Assembly: GCA_001839685.1 (NCBI GenBank)
Contig: MLAK01000732.1
Coordinates: 34,160 to 50,625, forward strand
Direction of reading: 5' to 3'
Source of the DNA: Tritrichomonas foetus
Lineage: Eukaryota > Parabasalia > Tritrichomonadida > Tritrichomonadidae
DNA length: 16,466 nucleotides
Part shown: positions 7,205-16,343 of the stretch, in pieces
How the letters are laid out: each line of letters opens with the position of its first letter
Numbering within the stretch: the stretch's first letter is position 1
Notes under the pieces: model-generated
What the model was told of the DNA's origin: nothing
Seen by the model: only the letters and a program-made list of their open reading frames with translations
Database searches by the model: none
Made by a program: the position numbers and the translations under genes

Positions 7205-7783
7205 TAATTTTCGGCTCTATTTCGTTTTAGTATTTCTAACATTATTCATTATTGTATGAATGTCAAATCATCTGGCCCAATACCCATGGAGTTATTTAAC
7301 GTTTAAAATTTCGATTTTAAAAATAACCACCACATCCATTTAAATTCTGTAAACGCCATGTAATAATCGCATAATATATCCTCTCAAATTAATGTGTATC
7401 AGAAAAAGTCAACATTAAAGAAACTTCGAAAAATCGATTAATTTATCAAATAAAAATATTGTTTATTTTTAAAAATTTTAATGCGATAGTTCTGTTTTAG
7501 CTTCTTACTTTGTCATTTTTCTTTGTACCTTCCCTTCTTCTTTGAGCTTTTCTCTCTTTATTTTTAAAATCTTCCGAGAATGAAATACTCGAATTGTTGT
7601 TTAATTAATTTTCCCACTGCTATATAAGAAAATATCAAAAGGTGAGAACAATTTGTCAGTGAAAGTTTGGTTGTACACTTCTATCTTCTTTATTTCTAAT
7701 TTTTAAGTCATGTGACGATAGAATAAATTTGACAGACAACTTTTTCATAATCAGCGATAACGTCTTTTTTAAACGTATGATAA
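7205..7783. other. Upstream region of the coiled-coil gene, with a pyrimidine tract
   Basis: No gene recognised. From about 7496 to 7575 the plus strand is strongly pyrimidine-rich (runs such as CCTTCCCTTCTTCTTTG). An Inr-like TCATA (7745-7749) lies 35 bases before the coiled-coil start. AACG boxes occur at 7759-7762 and 7772-7775; AACG is the core of the Myb-type element known in T. vaginalis promoters, but it is short and may be chance. An upstream ATG at 7777 opens a five-codon frame overlapping the real start. Confidence 0.45.
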
Positions 7784-9793
7784 ATGAAAGGTAAGAAATC
7801 ACATGCGAATCCCGCAATCAACGCAGAAGTTTCTTCAGTCCCACGGAAGGTCCATTCGAATTACTCGCAATTAAACGAAAAAGACAAGGCAGTTCATCGT
7901 TTCGCAGAAAGATGCCGTTTATTGCTCGTTGAAGTTCAAGAAAGATCGGCAATTCTTCAGCAATATGCTTCAGATTTAGTTGTAATGGACAAAGATTTGA
8001 GAGAAGCTCAAAATCAATTTGAAGCCGAATACGATGCAATGAAAACAGAAATGAATGAGCAAGAAGAAGAATATATGCATAAACTGGCAACATTACGAGA
8101 GCAGAAAAATCAAATTTCATACGCATTAACCGCCGCAACACATACAACATCAGCACTCGTGACAAGACTTTCACAATTTTCGCAAGAGAAAAATGAGTTG
8201 GATTCAAAAGAATTAAGTTTAGAAAAAAATTCAAATGAACCAGTTCCTCAGCTTGCTTTAGAAAGAATTGACTTTGAAATTGACCAAGAAAAAAAGAAAA
8301 TTGATGATTTTGATAAAGAAATTAATGAATTAAATTTTGTTGTAAATTCAATCAAAGAAAAATCATTAACATTAATTCAACAACTAAATGCAGAAATTCA
8401 GGAACAAAATAAGAAAAAGAAAATGATAAAACTAGCCATAGAAAATCGAGAGCAAACTACTCAGCAATTAAAAAATGAAATAAATAATTCTCAACAAAGC
8501 TTTCAAACTTTATCAACTGATGAAATTCGATGTTTAGGAGAGCAATCTGTTGCACAGAAAAAAATAACACAAATTAAAGCAAGAATTGAAAAAGCAGAGA
8601 AGGCTCATGTTGATTTGATTGAAAGATTAAAACCTTTTCAACAAAATCTTCTTGTATTTCAGAAAAAAGTTCAAAAAATTCAAGACGAAGAAAAACTTTA
8701 TCTTGATGCCCTTTCAAAACGAACTGAGTTTGATAGAGGAATTAATGCATCAATTCAAAGGGCACAGCTTCGATCAAAAGAAATCAATAGCCAATTTGAG
8801 ATTATTAGATCCCAACGAAAGAAACTTAATATAACTCATTTTATGGAAGAAGAGAAACTTGAAGAGCTAATGAATACTGAACAAAATATTCATCATGAAA
8901 TCACAGAAATTGAAAACGAAATAGATGCTTTTCATTCTGAAGAAGTTGCAGCTGAAGAACAGATGAAATCAGTTGCTAAGTCATTTGATATCTATCAGGA
9001 GGAAACTTTGTCATTTCAGAAGAAACTTTTGGAAATGCAAGAAATATATAATAAATTCAAGAATCAAATAAATTTATCCAAAAAAGATCAAAAACAGCTT
9101 GTAAAGCAATTCAAAAGTATCCAAAACTCTGATTTAATTCTTAAAAATCCGGAAATAGATAAAGAAAAAAGTCAGGTTGATGCACTCTTAAAGGGATATC
9201 GAATTCAAATATCATACACAAGAGATCAATGTCAAAATCTAACCAAGGTAATAAAGACGGAAGAATTGAAAAATGCAATAAGTAATTCAGAATATCGACG
9301 AATGAATAGTGGAATTAGGGAGTACTCGCAAATTACAGAGTCTTTAGACCTTTCTAGTTTCCCATCTGTATATGAGTCCAACCAAGATGAAAGAAAGAAA
9401 AAAATTTCAATATTAAAATATGCAATAGAAGATTTAGAAAAAAGAAAAAAAATATTACAAGAAAAAGTTACTAACTCCCAATTATCGGTTGCTAAAAAGA
9501 CAAAGCAATTTACCAAATCTCAAAATCAATTAAATCAACTTAAATCTGGTTCCAAAGAAACTAAATTAAATGAAATCAAAGAAAATATGAAATTAAGACA
9601 AGCAATTGCAAATAATTTATGTAATTCAGTTTCCCAAATCCTTGAAACTGTCACCAATTCTTCTCAAGAATGGAAAGCCGAAAATTATGATGCTAATCAA
9701 GAAATATCAGAACTTAAGAAATGGAATCGTATAATATCAAATTTGCAAGATAAAACAGAGGAAATAGAAATAAAATCCCATATATTTGCATAA
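7784..9793 (+). CDS. Long coiled-coil protein, unrecognised family
   Basis: The 669-residue protein has a basic N-terminus (MKGKKSHANP). It is almost wholly charged and helical from about residue 30: heptad-type stretches rich in Glu, Lys, Gln and Ile/Leu run from about 35 to 490, then again from about 540 to 660. A less helical, Ser/Tyr-containing break lies at about 505-535. There is no motor, ATPase hinge, signal peptide or membrane segment. Such proteins act as structural rods, for example in the axoneme, costa, pelta-axostyle or centrosome-like bodies of a flagellate; that is inference from shape only. The ATG at 7784 is the first in frame. The nearest Inr-like site gives a leader of about 37 bases, longer than for the neighbours, and includes a short upstream ATG frame. 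The gene end has TAAA about 50 bases past the stop. Confidence 0.75.
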   Translation: MKGKKSHANPAINAEVSSVPRKVHSNYSQLNEKDKAVHRFAERCRLLLVEVQERSAILQQYASDLVVMDKDLREAQNQFEAEYDAMKTEMNEQEEEYMHKLATLREQKNQISYALTAATHTTSALVTRLSQFSQEKNELDSKELSLEKNSNEPVPQLALERIDFEIDQEKKKIDDFDKEINELNFVVNSIKEKSLTLIQQLNAEIQEQNKKKKMIKLAIENREQTTQQLKNEINNSQQSFQTLSTDEIRCLGEQSVAQKKITQIKARIEKAEKAHVDLIERLKPFQQNLLVFQKKVQKIQDEEKLYLDALSKRTEFDRGINASIQRAQLRSKEINSQFEIIRSQRKKLNITHFMEEEKLEELMNTEQNIHHEITEIENEIDAFHSEEVAAEEQMKSVAKSFDIYQEETLSFQKKLLEMQEIYNKFKNQINLSKKDQKQLVKQFKSIQNSDLILKNPEIDKEKSQVDALLKGYRIQISYTRDQCQNLTKVIKTEELKNAISNSEYRRMNSGIREYSQITESLDLSSFPSVYESNQDERKKKISILKYAIEDLEKRKKILQEKVTNSQLSVAKKTKQFTKSQNQLNQLKSGSKETKLNEIKENMKLRQAIANNLCNSVSQILETVTNSSQEWKAENYDANQEISELKKWNRIISNLQDKTEEIEIKSHIFA

Positions 9794-10099
9794 TAATTTC
9801 AGAACTTAGAGCTGGATCAAGGCAAATTGCTTATTTTTGTTAATAAATTGTTTTTATTTTTTCATCTTCATACATAATATTTTTTTTTACTTTTAATTTT
9901 TTTATTTGCTATTTTATTGATGACTATCATATCATTTTTTTCATGTGTTCATAAAGGTGATGGCAATTGAACATGTGGAGATTTCCGCTTACTCGTAAAA
10001 TATAAATAAGGATGCTTTTTTCTTTCGGCGAATTAAACTCAGTTAAAGTTCTTCCACAATCTTGATTGTCTTGTTTCATCCAACTTCATCAAAAACTTT
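9794..10099. other. T-rich spacer after the coiled-coil gene
   Basis: Contains the 3' end of the coiled-coil transcript (TAAA at 9844-9847) and long T runs around 9880-9905. No gene or diagnostic motif seen. Confidence 0.5.
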
Positions 10100-10849
10100 A
10101 TGCAAATGCTATTTTATTAATGAACCACACAAAATGAATCTCAAAGGAAATGAGTTATTCATATCGATACAACAGTTAAAGATGCGAAAACAATCAATGT
10201 CAATGAAGTAAAATCTACTTCTGATAAAAGAAATGAAATATTATTTGGAAAAGGAATTGTTGTTGACCAGCTAGACATGTTTACTTTATCAACATTTGTA
10301 GGGTCATATTATCTAGCAATTACAAGCCTTTCTGTCGAGAATGTTAAAATTGAACAACGAGTTAATCCAAATATTACATCAACAGTATAGTGCTCTCTGT
10401 TTCCTTAGTTTGGGTAGGTAGTGTTAACATTACAGATGCAGATGTAAGTTTATCAGATTATTCTTCATTCCAATCACAATCAAGCTTTGTCTGATATTTA
10501 TCATGCCCACCAAAAAATATTCATGTCAGCATTAGAGGAGAACGTTATTTGGAAGAAAACAATAAAGTGGTCATTACTTCTGGTGAAAGCTTCATTAAGT
10601 TAGTGCAGATTGGTAATCGAATATCAGAGCTCTGATGATAGGATTGCTTATAATGGAAAATGTATTAAAGATGAAACTACAAAAGTTACTCAAATGAAGA
10701 ATATAATGCGGCTTCTGAAGAAATTCTACGCAGGTGCAATTATGGGAATCATCATATTAATTAATGTTATTGTCGCTCTTGTCATTTTATTGTGGGTTTA
10801 CTTCTTGGTATTTAAAAAGAAAGACACTTCAACTTCAACAGTATCGTGA
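10100..10849 (+). pseudogene. Decayed type I membrane-protein gene
   Basis: A protein-like reading survives only by changing frame. The presumed start ATG 10100 (MQMLFY) meets two adjacent stops, and a third stop comes at 10151. The same frame is then open at 10154-10387, including KGIVVDQLDMF and YYLAITSLSVENVKIEQRV. A second frame carries on from about 10390 (SVNITDADVSLSDY), is cut by TGA at 10492-10494, and resumes PKNIHVSIRGERYLEE as far as 10635. The first frame returns for the last segment (from about 10610), with a 25-residue hydrophobic helix (IMGIIILINVIVALVILLW...), KKK and the tail DTSTSTVS before TGA 10847. So it was probably a small secreted-side ectodomain, one membrane span and a very short tail. 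The beta-rich, Val/Ile/Asn text resembles repetitive surface adhesins, but no family is identified. The last segment alone has no ATG at its start. Confidence 0.6.
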
Positions 10850-11426
10850 AGAAAGCATTATAGTTTCACCAAAAAAGATAAATTCAACAAATTCATTAAA
10901 AAAAGTTTAATTTTATTAATTCTTTTTTTAGAAGAAGAACAAAGACGTTGATACATCAAACTCAATATCGGAATTTCTGGAATAATTCCGGATTCATAAC
11001 ATTTTGTGTTGGATAATATTTTGTTATTTATTTATTGATTGATATCAGACTTTAACAAAAGCTGAACAGGATGTTTATCAGAAATGATGAATAGTATCAA
11101 GATTAATTCATTTTCCTAACAAGGAATGATGAATTATTATTTCAGCTTTTCTTTGAGTAAATAACTTGATGAATGTTTATTGTAATTTTGCCTAGTGAAC
11201 AAAAAATCTTTGAAAATCACTGATGTATCAAAGGGAAAATGAATATCTATCTATCTAAAAATATATATCATCCTGATATAAATATCAACCGCGAGACATT
11301 TTTGTATTTATTTTTGTCAACAAAAATCGAATAACAACAAAGGAAGAATCAAAAAATAGTAAGGGAAAAATCATAGAACATTTTAAACAACTACAAAGAA
11401 AGCAATTTCTGTTAAATTCATCATCT
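10850..11426. other. Convergent intergenic region
   Basis: Lies between the 3' ends of the decayed plus-strand gene and the minus-strand ZIP-like gene. No coding frame seen. A small imperfect inverted repeat CGGAAT...ATTCCG lies at about 10969-10990. TATC-type short repeats lie near 11247-11257. Confidence 0.5.
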
Positions 11427-12347
11427 CTAATAATTATAGTTAATTTTGATTTTCAGTAAAAATGAAGAAATGAACGATAATGCCAAAATCGAAAAAGGAA
11501 CGACAAAAGATTCAGAAAGCGAAGAAATTCCACGGTGGACCGAAGTAGCACCAAAATAAAAATAAACACCAAGAAGCATTGAAAAACAAGATTTCAAAAA
11601 GTACCTTGGAAAATTGCTTTTTTCGGAAATTAAAGTATTCGATAAGAAAATTAAAAATGATGGCAAAGAAAACACGAAAATCAATATATATTTATACAAC
11701 TTTTTCAGAGGCATTTTGAATAAAAAGAAAGAAAGAATTGATGATTCAAATAATCTGAAAATTACAAAAAATGGAACATTTTCATTGAGTTGATCAATAG
11801 AATACCTTGAAATGCTGATTGTCAAAGAAATAACAGCAAAAAGTGAAATGACGTAATACAAAATTTGACTCAAATTTTCGAGAATATGAAACTGTGGTTT
11901 TTGGTGGGGCAAAATGGCATCATATTCAGAATTCGAGGCTGAGGCGTTTTGGCCAATTTCGCAAGTTGTCAAAATGTTATCGTCCATAAGTGAAATCGAT
12001 TCGCGCAAAAATGTGAATAATGTTAAAAATGTGAAAATTACTAAAGTTGCAACCGACGCGTAAGGATATTTGACAAGCGGATTAGTACTCGAAACTCTGT
12101 AGATGTGATTCAAGCCGAGAGAAAGCAAAAATCCGCCTGAAAATAATTCCATATAAGTTGAATATTTCTTTTTCTTGAGAAAAGTGCCGAGAAAACTGCC
12201 GAGAATGTGCGCGGTAAAGAAAGAAAATGAATAAATTGCTTTATATCCAGTCAATGATACCATTTGGTATTTCGTCTGTTTTTTTAATGAATTCACCATA
12301 ACCGCCATTATTTTTCTCCTTGCATGATAATTACGATACAAATTCAT
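11427..12347 (-). CDS. ZIP-like (SLC39-type) eight-helix membrane protein with degenerate metal site
   Basis: The 306-residue protein has about eight hydrophobic helices, at roughly 32-57, 66-86, 97-117, 159-180, 190-211, 217-240, 250-271 and 280-300. This is the ZIP metal-transporter layout. Helix 2 (ELFSGGFLLSLGLNHIYRV) follows the ZIP GxFLxxxLxHLxPE pattern. Helix 6 (FSLPSFLIF) follows FSxxTPLGI, and helix 7 (MLLGVYFYFGA) follows GxxAGTFLYV. The metal residues are mostly gone. The helix 4 HSxFEG site reads FAVISL, and helix 5 HKxxEA reads FRLFES (197-202), keeping only the glutamate. The loop between helices 3 and 4 (118-158) is not His-rich. ZIP proteins move zinc or iron into the cytosol; this one may be inactive, regulatory or altered in substrate. 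Met14 (12308) is an alternative start that drops an atypical basic leader. Coding is clear; the ZIP assignment is inferred by pattern. Confidence 0.6.
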   Translation of the reverse strand: MNLYRNYHARRKIMAVMVNSLKKQTKYQMVSLTGYKAIYSFSFFTAHILGSFLGTFLKKKKYSTYMELFSGGFLLSLGLNHIYRVSSTNPLVKYPYASVATLVIFTFLTLFTFLRESISLMDDNILTTCEIGQNASASNSEYDAILPHQKPQFHILENLSQILYYVISLFAVISLTISISRYSIDQLNENVPFFVIFRLFESSILSFFLFKMPLKKLYKYILIFVFSLPSFLIFLSNTLISEKSNFPRYFLKSCFSMLLGVYFYFGATSVHRGISSLSESFVVPFSILALSFISSFLLKIKINYNY

Positions 12348-12657
12348 AAATTCGCATCATAAACTCTTACCTACTTTCCAGAGCATGATAATAAGATTCA
12401 TTCATTATTTTGTTCATATATATTATGATCATATGAAATCATTTACATTCCGGGTTATGGACTTTACATCATAAAATGATTATCGAAAGGCTTTTCATCT
12501 TATTAATCATTAAATTTTATCTTAGAGCAATTGAACAAGTAAATAAATAACAGAACAAATATGAAGTTGGAAAAAAAAAAATATAAAAGATAAAAAATGA
12601 AACTATCAAACACATTTTAAAGATATATATATCTCGAGATGGATTACGCATTATACA
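12348..12657. other. Intergenic region between ZIP-like and CLASP-like genes
   Basis: Promoter side of the ZIP-like gene and 3' side of the CLASP-like gene. No coding frame. No Inr fitting TCA(C/T)(T/A) lies just above ATG 12347; a looser TCATG occurs before Met14. TAAA on the minus strand about 40 bases past the CLASP-like stop (near 12617) could serve as its poly(A) signal. Confidence 0.45.
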
Positions 12658-15657
12658 TTATACATTATATTGTTCAAGAAGCCTTGCGATAATCATTTTA
12701 TGAGAAGGAACAATTTCAGAAAGATCAACCATCGACTTCTTTGACACTCTTTGGATCGCGTTTGCAATTACTGCAATTGCATCACGATCAGAACCATCTG
12801 ATTTTACAAATAGTTTATACATATTCGGATAATATTGATGTGCATCATTCAATAAATATTTTGGACAATACCAAACAAAACGCGATAGTCCTTGAATATA
12901 ACAACTCTCTAAATTCTTCAGGGCCAAAATACTCAACAGTTTTACAGATGTGAAATGAAGGAAACAGATTTTCCGGATAGTTTCAGCATCTTCATCAAGT
13001 CTTTTATCAGACAAACTAGCAAATAATTTTAATATTTTCATATACATTTGGAAACGATGTTTTGGATTGGAAAATGAAATTTCTTCAAACATGTTCGCAA
13101 TTAAGCTTAAATCACAATTATTCCCTTTCTTTAATTCTCGCAAAATAGTAAGCATTGGATTCTTTTTAGGTGATTTTGAAGAATTTGTTGATTCATTATT
13201 TGTTTCATTATTGCTATTACCAGAATTATTCAAGGAATTATTCTTGCTGTAACGAGTTAAGTCAGCATCATCATCTTTAATGAAGGGTAATAAAACCTCT
13301 CGTTCTTCAATTGTCGTCATATAAGCCACTTCATAGAATAGATTGGGTTGATTTTGTGATATTTTTTCAAGAATGAATTCAATGGCTTCCATAAACCATG
13401 GTTGTGCTTTCATTCTATTCATTGTTTTAAGCCGTAAAGCGGTGGGATAAGCTTCATAACATAAAAAGCCGATGAGTTTTGTCATTTCATTATAATTTAA
13501 CTTCACATTTGGAACTTGCGAATACAAGTTTTGCAATAGAAGCTCAGGATGTACTGATGCTTTACTCTTGTATTCAAGGATTGACATAATTATATCAGAT
13601 GGTCTTACTTCAAGAAACAGGGCGTCTGCTAAATCATCTAATTGCTTTGGATATTTAAATTTGGTCGATGTTTCGCTTGATCTTGATGATAGATTCAATC
13701 TCGAAGAAGAAGTAACGCTAGTCCTGGATTTAATTGACTTGTTCGATGAACTTATTGTTGATCTTGTCAATCTCTTTGTTTTCTGCTCAGTAACACCAGT
13801 TAATGAAGTATTTGCAGTTGTATTGATTTCATTATCTTTTTTAACATTTTTATCAATACCATTGTTCGAACTATAACTAATATCATTACTAATATCAACA
13901 GTAGTAGTATTTACATCCGCATTTGGATTATTATTAGTATTTGATTTGGTGATAATGGGAATTTTTATTGGAAACATGGATTGTGATTGCATAAGAAAAT
14001 GAACAATATCGTTTAAAAATGGAGGAGCAATTTCTGGATTAGCTAAAATGATGTCGGTTAAAACGCTTGCAAGAACTGGCGCAACTCTTTTATGCGGCGG
14101 TTTGGCAGCCACAATGACGCAGTCCATTAAGAAATCAGCTCGATAAGAAAGGTTTTTCTTTGTTGCTAAAGTACTATGTACTTTTTCAAGATAGGTCTTT
14201 CGATATTCCCAGTCTTGATTTCTTAAATCCACTAATTTAAATGGAAGTGTTTCTTTATGAGCTTTCGGAATCTTTCCAAGCGTTTGATTTTCCATATTTC
14301 CGGTATTTTTCGTAGATTTACTCTTTGGTGAACCATCATCAAGTTCTCCAATTTCATCAAGCAGTGAATCAATTGTATGATCATTATCAAAAAGTGCACT
14401 ATAGCTGTTTTTTGACGGATAAGTTCGATCGAAATCTTTCTCATCAACTTCACTTGAACCCTTAGCATTAGATGAATTACTTTTGGCTGATGGTGAAGTC
14501 ATTGGAATTGGCGGTCTTCCTATCATTCGTGTAGAAACGTGTAAAACAGGTGCTTTAATTGGTACATTCGAACAAGTGTTTCGATTTTGAGACAATTTCT
14601 TAGAGAATTGGGCCATTGAAGCACTTAAATGGCTCATTCCGCTAAAACTTGATGGACTGTGGGTTTTACTATTCATGCTATAATCACCTCTTGTTAATTT
14701 AGGACTGTTATTTTCTATTTTTTCAATACTGAATCGTGGTGATGACATATTTCGGGGAGAGTTTAAAGGGGAGCCTGTATTAAATCCATGAAAGATAGAT
14801 TCTGTTTGTGACGTAGGAGAGCGTGGTGAAATTGATGATATATTAGGATTTGAATCAGATCCTTTATCCTTATCTTTATCTTTATCCTTATCCTTATCTT
14901 TATCAAGAAAGACGCGAGAACTTTCGCGAGATAGTTTAAAAGCTTCAAAGGCCTGCTCGGCTTGTTGTCTCCTTATTTCTCTTTCAGCATCTTTCGCCTT
15001 CTTTCTCTTCCTTCTTGTCAATTCTTGATGACTTTTTTGCATTTTCAGGACATCAATAAATTCTTGAGCATCGAAATGAATTCCTAGGAACTTTTTGCAT
15101 GCTTCAAGTTCTTTTTTGACAATTTCTGGATCATTCATCATTAGCATTTCATAAGCGAGTCTTTGAATTTGGAGAAGCGGATCTCTCAATAAAATAATTA
15201 CAGTGCGGATTGGAACTTCATCATAATGGTCATGAAGGATATGAAATAGGCGAGTTCGTTGAAGAGGTGATTTTGATGTCGTCAAAATTTTTTCACAATC
15301 TGACCACCAATATTTTGGATCTTCAAGGTCGAGGAGGAATTCGAGACATTTTTGGGCGGGATCAGCAAGCTTCTCATCTTTGCAAACAAGTGCTGCTAAA
15401 CAATGCGGAATAATTTCGTAAGTCAAAGTGATATTATCGGAAAATCGGTCCAAAAGAAATGCTGCATGATCAAAAGCAAGTTTTCGGATTTTGTAATGGT
15501 TGTGCTTCAGTAGAGGTATCAAACAATTGAAAAAAAGTTCGGCATCTTCTTCCTTAATTTCGAATTCGTCGATCATTTTTTGAATCATGTTGAGACCCCA
15601 TATCATAGCTTTGGAATCCTTACCCGTTAAAGCGTTTAGGATTTTCGTGTTCGGCAT
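12658..15657 (-). CDS. CLASP-like HEAT/TOG microtubule-associated protein
   Basis: The 999-residue protein opens with a helical HEAT/TOG-like array (about 1-205). A highly basic helix follows (RRKRKKAKDAEREIRR, 215-230), then a Ser/Pro-rich linker with several SP sites and a (KD)7 run (252-265). A second helical domain (468-558) starts LRNQDWEYRKTYLEKV, the W-x-x-R start usual for TOG domains. Next come an Asn/Ser-rich segment with SR-type basic sequence (627-664), a third helical domain (668-800) and a fourth (834-999). The C-terminus (IQRVSKKSM...LSEIVPSHKMII) resembles the CLASP C-terminal domain (ERVSRETL...LPEIMPGLI). CLASPs stabilise microtubule plus ends and the spindle. No clear SxIP EB1-binding motif was seen. 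Another TOG family such as TOGARAM is possible. A double Inr just above the start supports it. Confidence 0.62.
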   Translation of the reverse strand: MPNTKILNALTGKDSKAMIWGLNMIQKMIDEFEIKEEDAELFFNCLIPLLKHNHYKIRKLAFDHAAFLLDRFSDNITLTYEIIPHCLAALVCKDEKLADPAQKCLEFLLDLEDPKYWWSDCEKILTTSKSPLQRTRLFHILHDHYDEVPIRTVIILLRDPLLQIQRLAYEMLMMNDPEIVKKELEACKKFLGIHFDAQEFIDVLKMQKSHQELTRRKRKKAKDAEREIRRQQAEQAFEAFKLSRESSRVFLDKDKDKDKDKDKDKGSDSNPNISSISPRSPTSQTESIFHGFNTGSPLNSPRNMSSPRFSIEKIENNSPKLTRGDYSMNSKTHSPSSFSGMSHLSASMAQFSKKLSQNRNTCSNVPIKAPVLHVSTRMIGRPPIPMTSPSAKSNSSNAKGSSEVDEKDFDRTYPSKNSYSALFDNDHTIDSLLDEIGELDDGSPKSKSTKNTGNMENQTLGKIPKAHKETLPFKLVDLRNQDWEYRKTYLEKVHSTLATKKNLSYRADFLMDCVIVAAKPPHKRVAPVLASVLTDIILANPEIAPPFLNDIVHFLMQSQSMFPIKIPIITKSNTNNNPNADVNTTTVDISNDISYSSNNGIDKNVKKDNEINTTANTSLTGVTEQKTKRLTRSTISSSNKSIKSRTSVTSSSRLNLSSRSSETSTKFKYPKQLDDLADALFLEVRPSDIIMSILEYKSKASVHPELLLQNLYSQVPNVKLNYNEMTKLIGFLCYEAYPTALRLKTMNRMKAQPWFMEAIEFILEKISQNQPNLFYEVAYMTTIEEREVLLPFIKDDDADLTRYSKNNSLNNSGNSNNETNNESTNSSKSPKKNPMLTILRELKKGNNCDLSLIANMFEEISFSNPKHRFQMYMKILKLFASLSDKRLDEDAETIRKICFLHFTSVKLLSILALKNLESCYIQGLSRFVWYCPKYLLNDAHQYYPNMYKLFVKSDGSDRDAIAVIANAIQRVSKKSMVDLSEIVPSHKMIIARLLEQYNV
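14863..14904 (-). repeat. In-frame hexanucleotide repeat coding (DK)7
   Basis: Seven units of a 6-base motif, read on the plus strand as TTATC(C/T), encode alternating Asp-Lys in the linker of the CLASP-like protein (residues 252-265). Because the unit is two codons long, gain or loss keeps the frame, so length variation between strains is expected. Confidence 0.9.
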
Positions 15658-15659
15658 CG

Positions 15660-15668
15660 AATGAATGA
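15660..15668 (-). promoter_or_regulatory. Doubled Inr (TCATTCATT) of the CLASP-like gene
   Basis: On the minus strand two overlapping TCATT motifs end 2 bases before ATG 15657. Both fit TCA+1(C/T)(T/A). The leader would be only a few bases, normal for trichomonads, and it fixes the start codon. Confidence 0.7.
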
Positions 15669-16343
15669 AATCTTTGCAATAGAATCAATTCCAGATATTT
15701 TTTTTGATTTGAAAGATAAATATACTTTTTGAATTCAATTGTCCGTTAAATTTATCGAAATTGAGGAATTTCTGATGTTTTACCGCGAAAAGGATTTCAA
15801 TGAATATTCGATGAAAAAGTTGTCATCTAGATTTTGCCTTTTTTCTTATTATATTTGGTCTCTCTAGTTTAATTTTGATAATTTTGATCGAATGAAGAAA
15901 ATGCTTTTACAAATTTTGTGGGTTGATAATCTAATGTATGTATAATATACTTAGCATTTCTTCACATATATATCAAAATTAGCCTTAGTCAGCCATATTA
16001 CATATCATTTTACACAATTTGCACCAAAAAAAGAACTTTTTTTTGAGTTTTTCGAAATTAATGATGTTGTATAGTATACTATGAATATGATTTATGTTCA
16101 AAATAAAAGATATTTCACCATGTATCTCAACAAAAAAAGTGCCATTATTGATTTATATAATAAATCGGCAGAGATTTATTAAAAGTACACAACCTATGCT
16201 TCTACGCTTATGATTTTATTTATATTTTCTCCATATAATTAGCATAATTAAAAAATAATATATCCAAAATATTAAAAGATTTTGTCTTTTTATTTTTGAG
16301 ATATTCTTCGATTTAATAAAAAAAGCAATTTTTTTAGAAATAC
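15669..16343. other. AT-rich region upstream of the CLASP-like gene
   Basis: No gene I would defend. A plus-strand stop-free stretch at 15733-15864 (44 codons, with EEFLMFYREKDFNEYSMKKL) reads like protein but has no start context and no recognisable family. A 12-bp palindrome ATAGTATACTAT lies at 16071-16082. Confidence 0.45.

Noticed and set aside
7497..7601. Minus-strand basic frame ending RREGTKKNDKVRS with TAAA at the stop
   Set aside because: The openness is explained by the purine-rich strand; only about 34 codons and no other gene trace upstream of it.
7791..7800. GTAAGAAATC just after the coiled-coil start as a splice donor
   Set aside because: Trichomonad introns use GTAYGT with an ACTAACACACAG acceptor; neither fits, and the frame is open throughout.
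7818..8234. Minus-strand 138-codon hydrophobic frame
   Set aside because: It lies entirely opposite the coiled-coil gene; an antisense reading of Glu/Lys/Gln-rich codons gives Leu/Phe/Ser-rich text.
10610..10849. Stand-alone 79-residue membrane protein
   Set aside because: The frame begins at TTG, not ATG, has no Inr, and continues the text of upstream broken segments, so it is the tail of a pseudogene.
10975..10982. TTCTGGAA heat-shock-element-like core
   Set aside because: Only two correctly spaced units; neighbouring GAA/TTC blocks are off register, and it lies between converging gene 3' ends.
13568..13876. Plus-strand 102-codon frame and other frames inside 12658-15657
   Set aside because: Antisense or out-of-frame shadows of the CLASP-like gene, with no independent start signals.
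15733..15867. Plus-strand 44-codon protein-like frame
   Set aside because: No start, Inr or family; kept only as a note in the intergenic entry.
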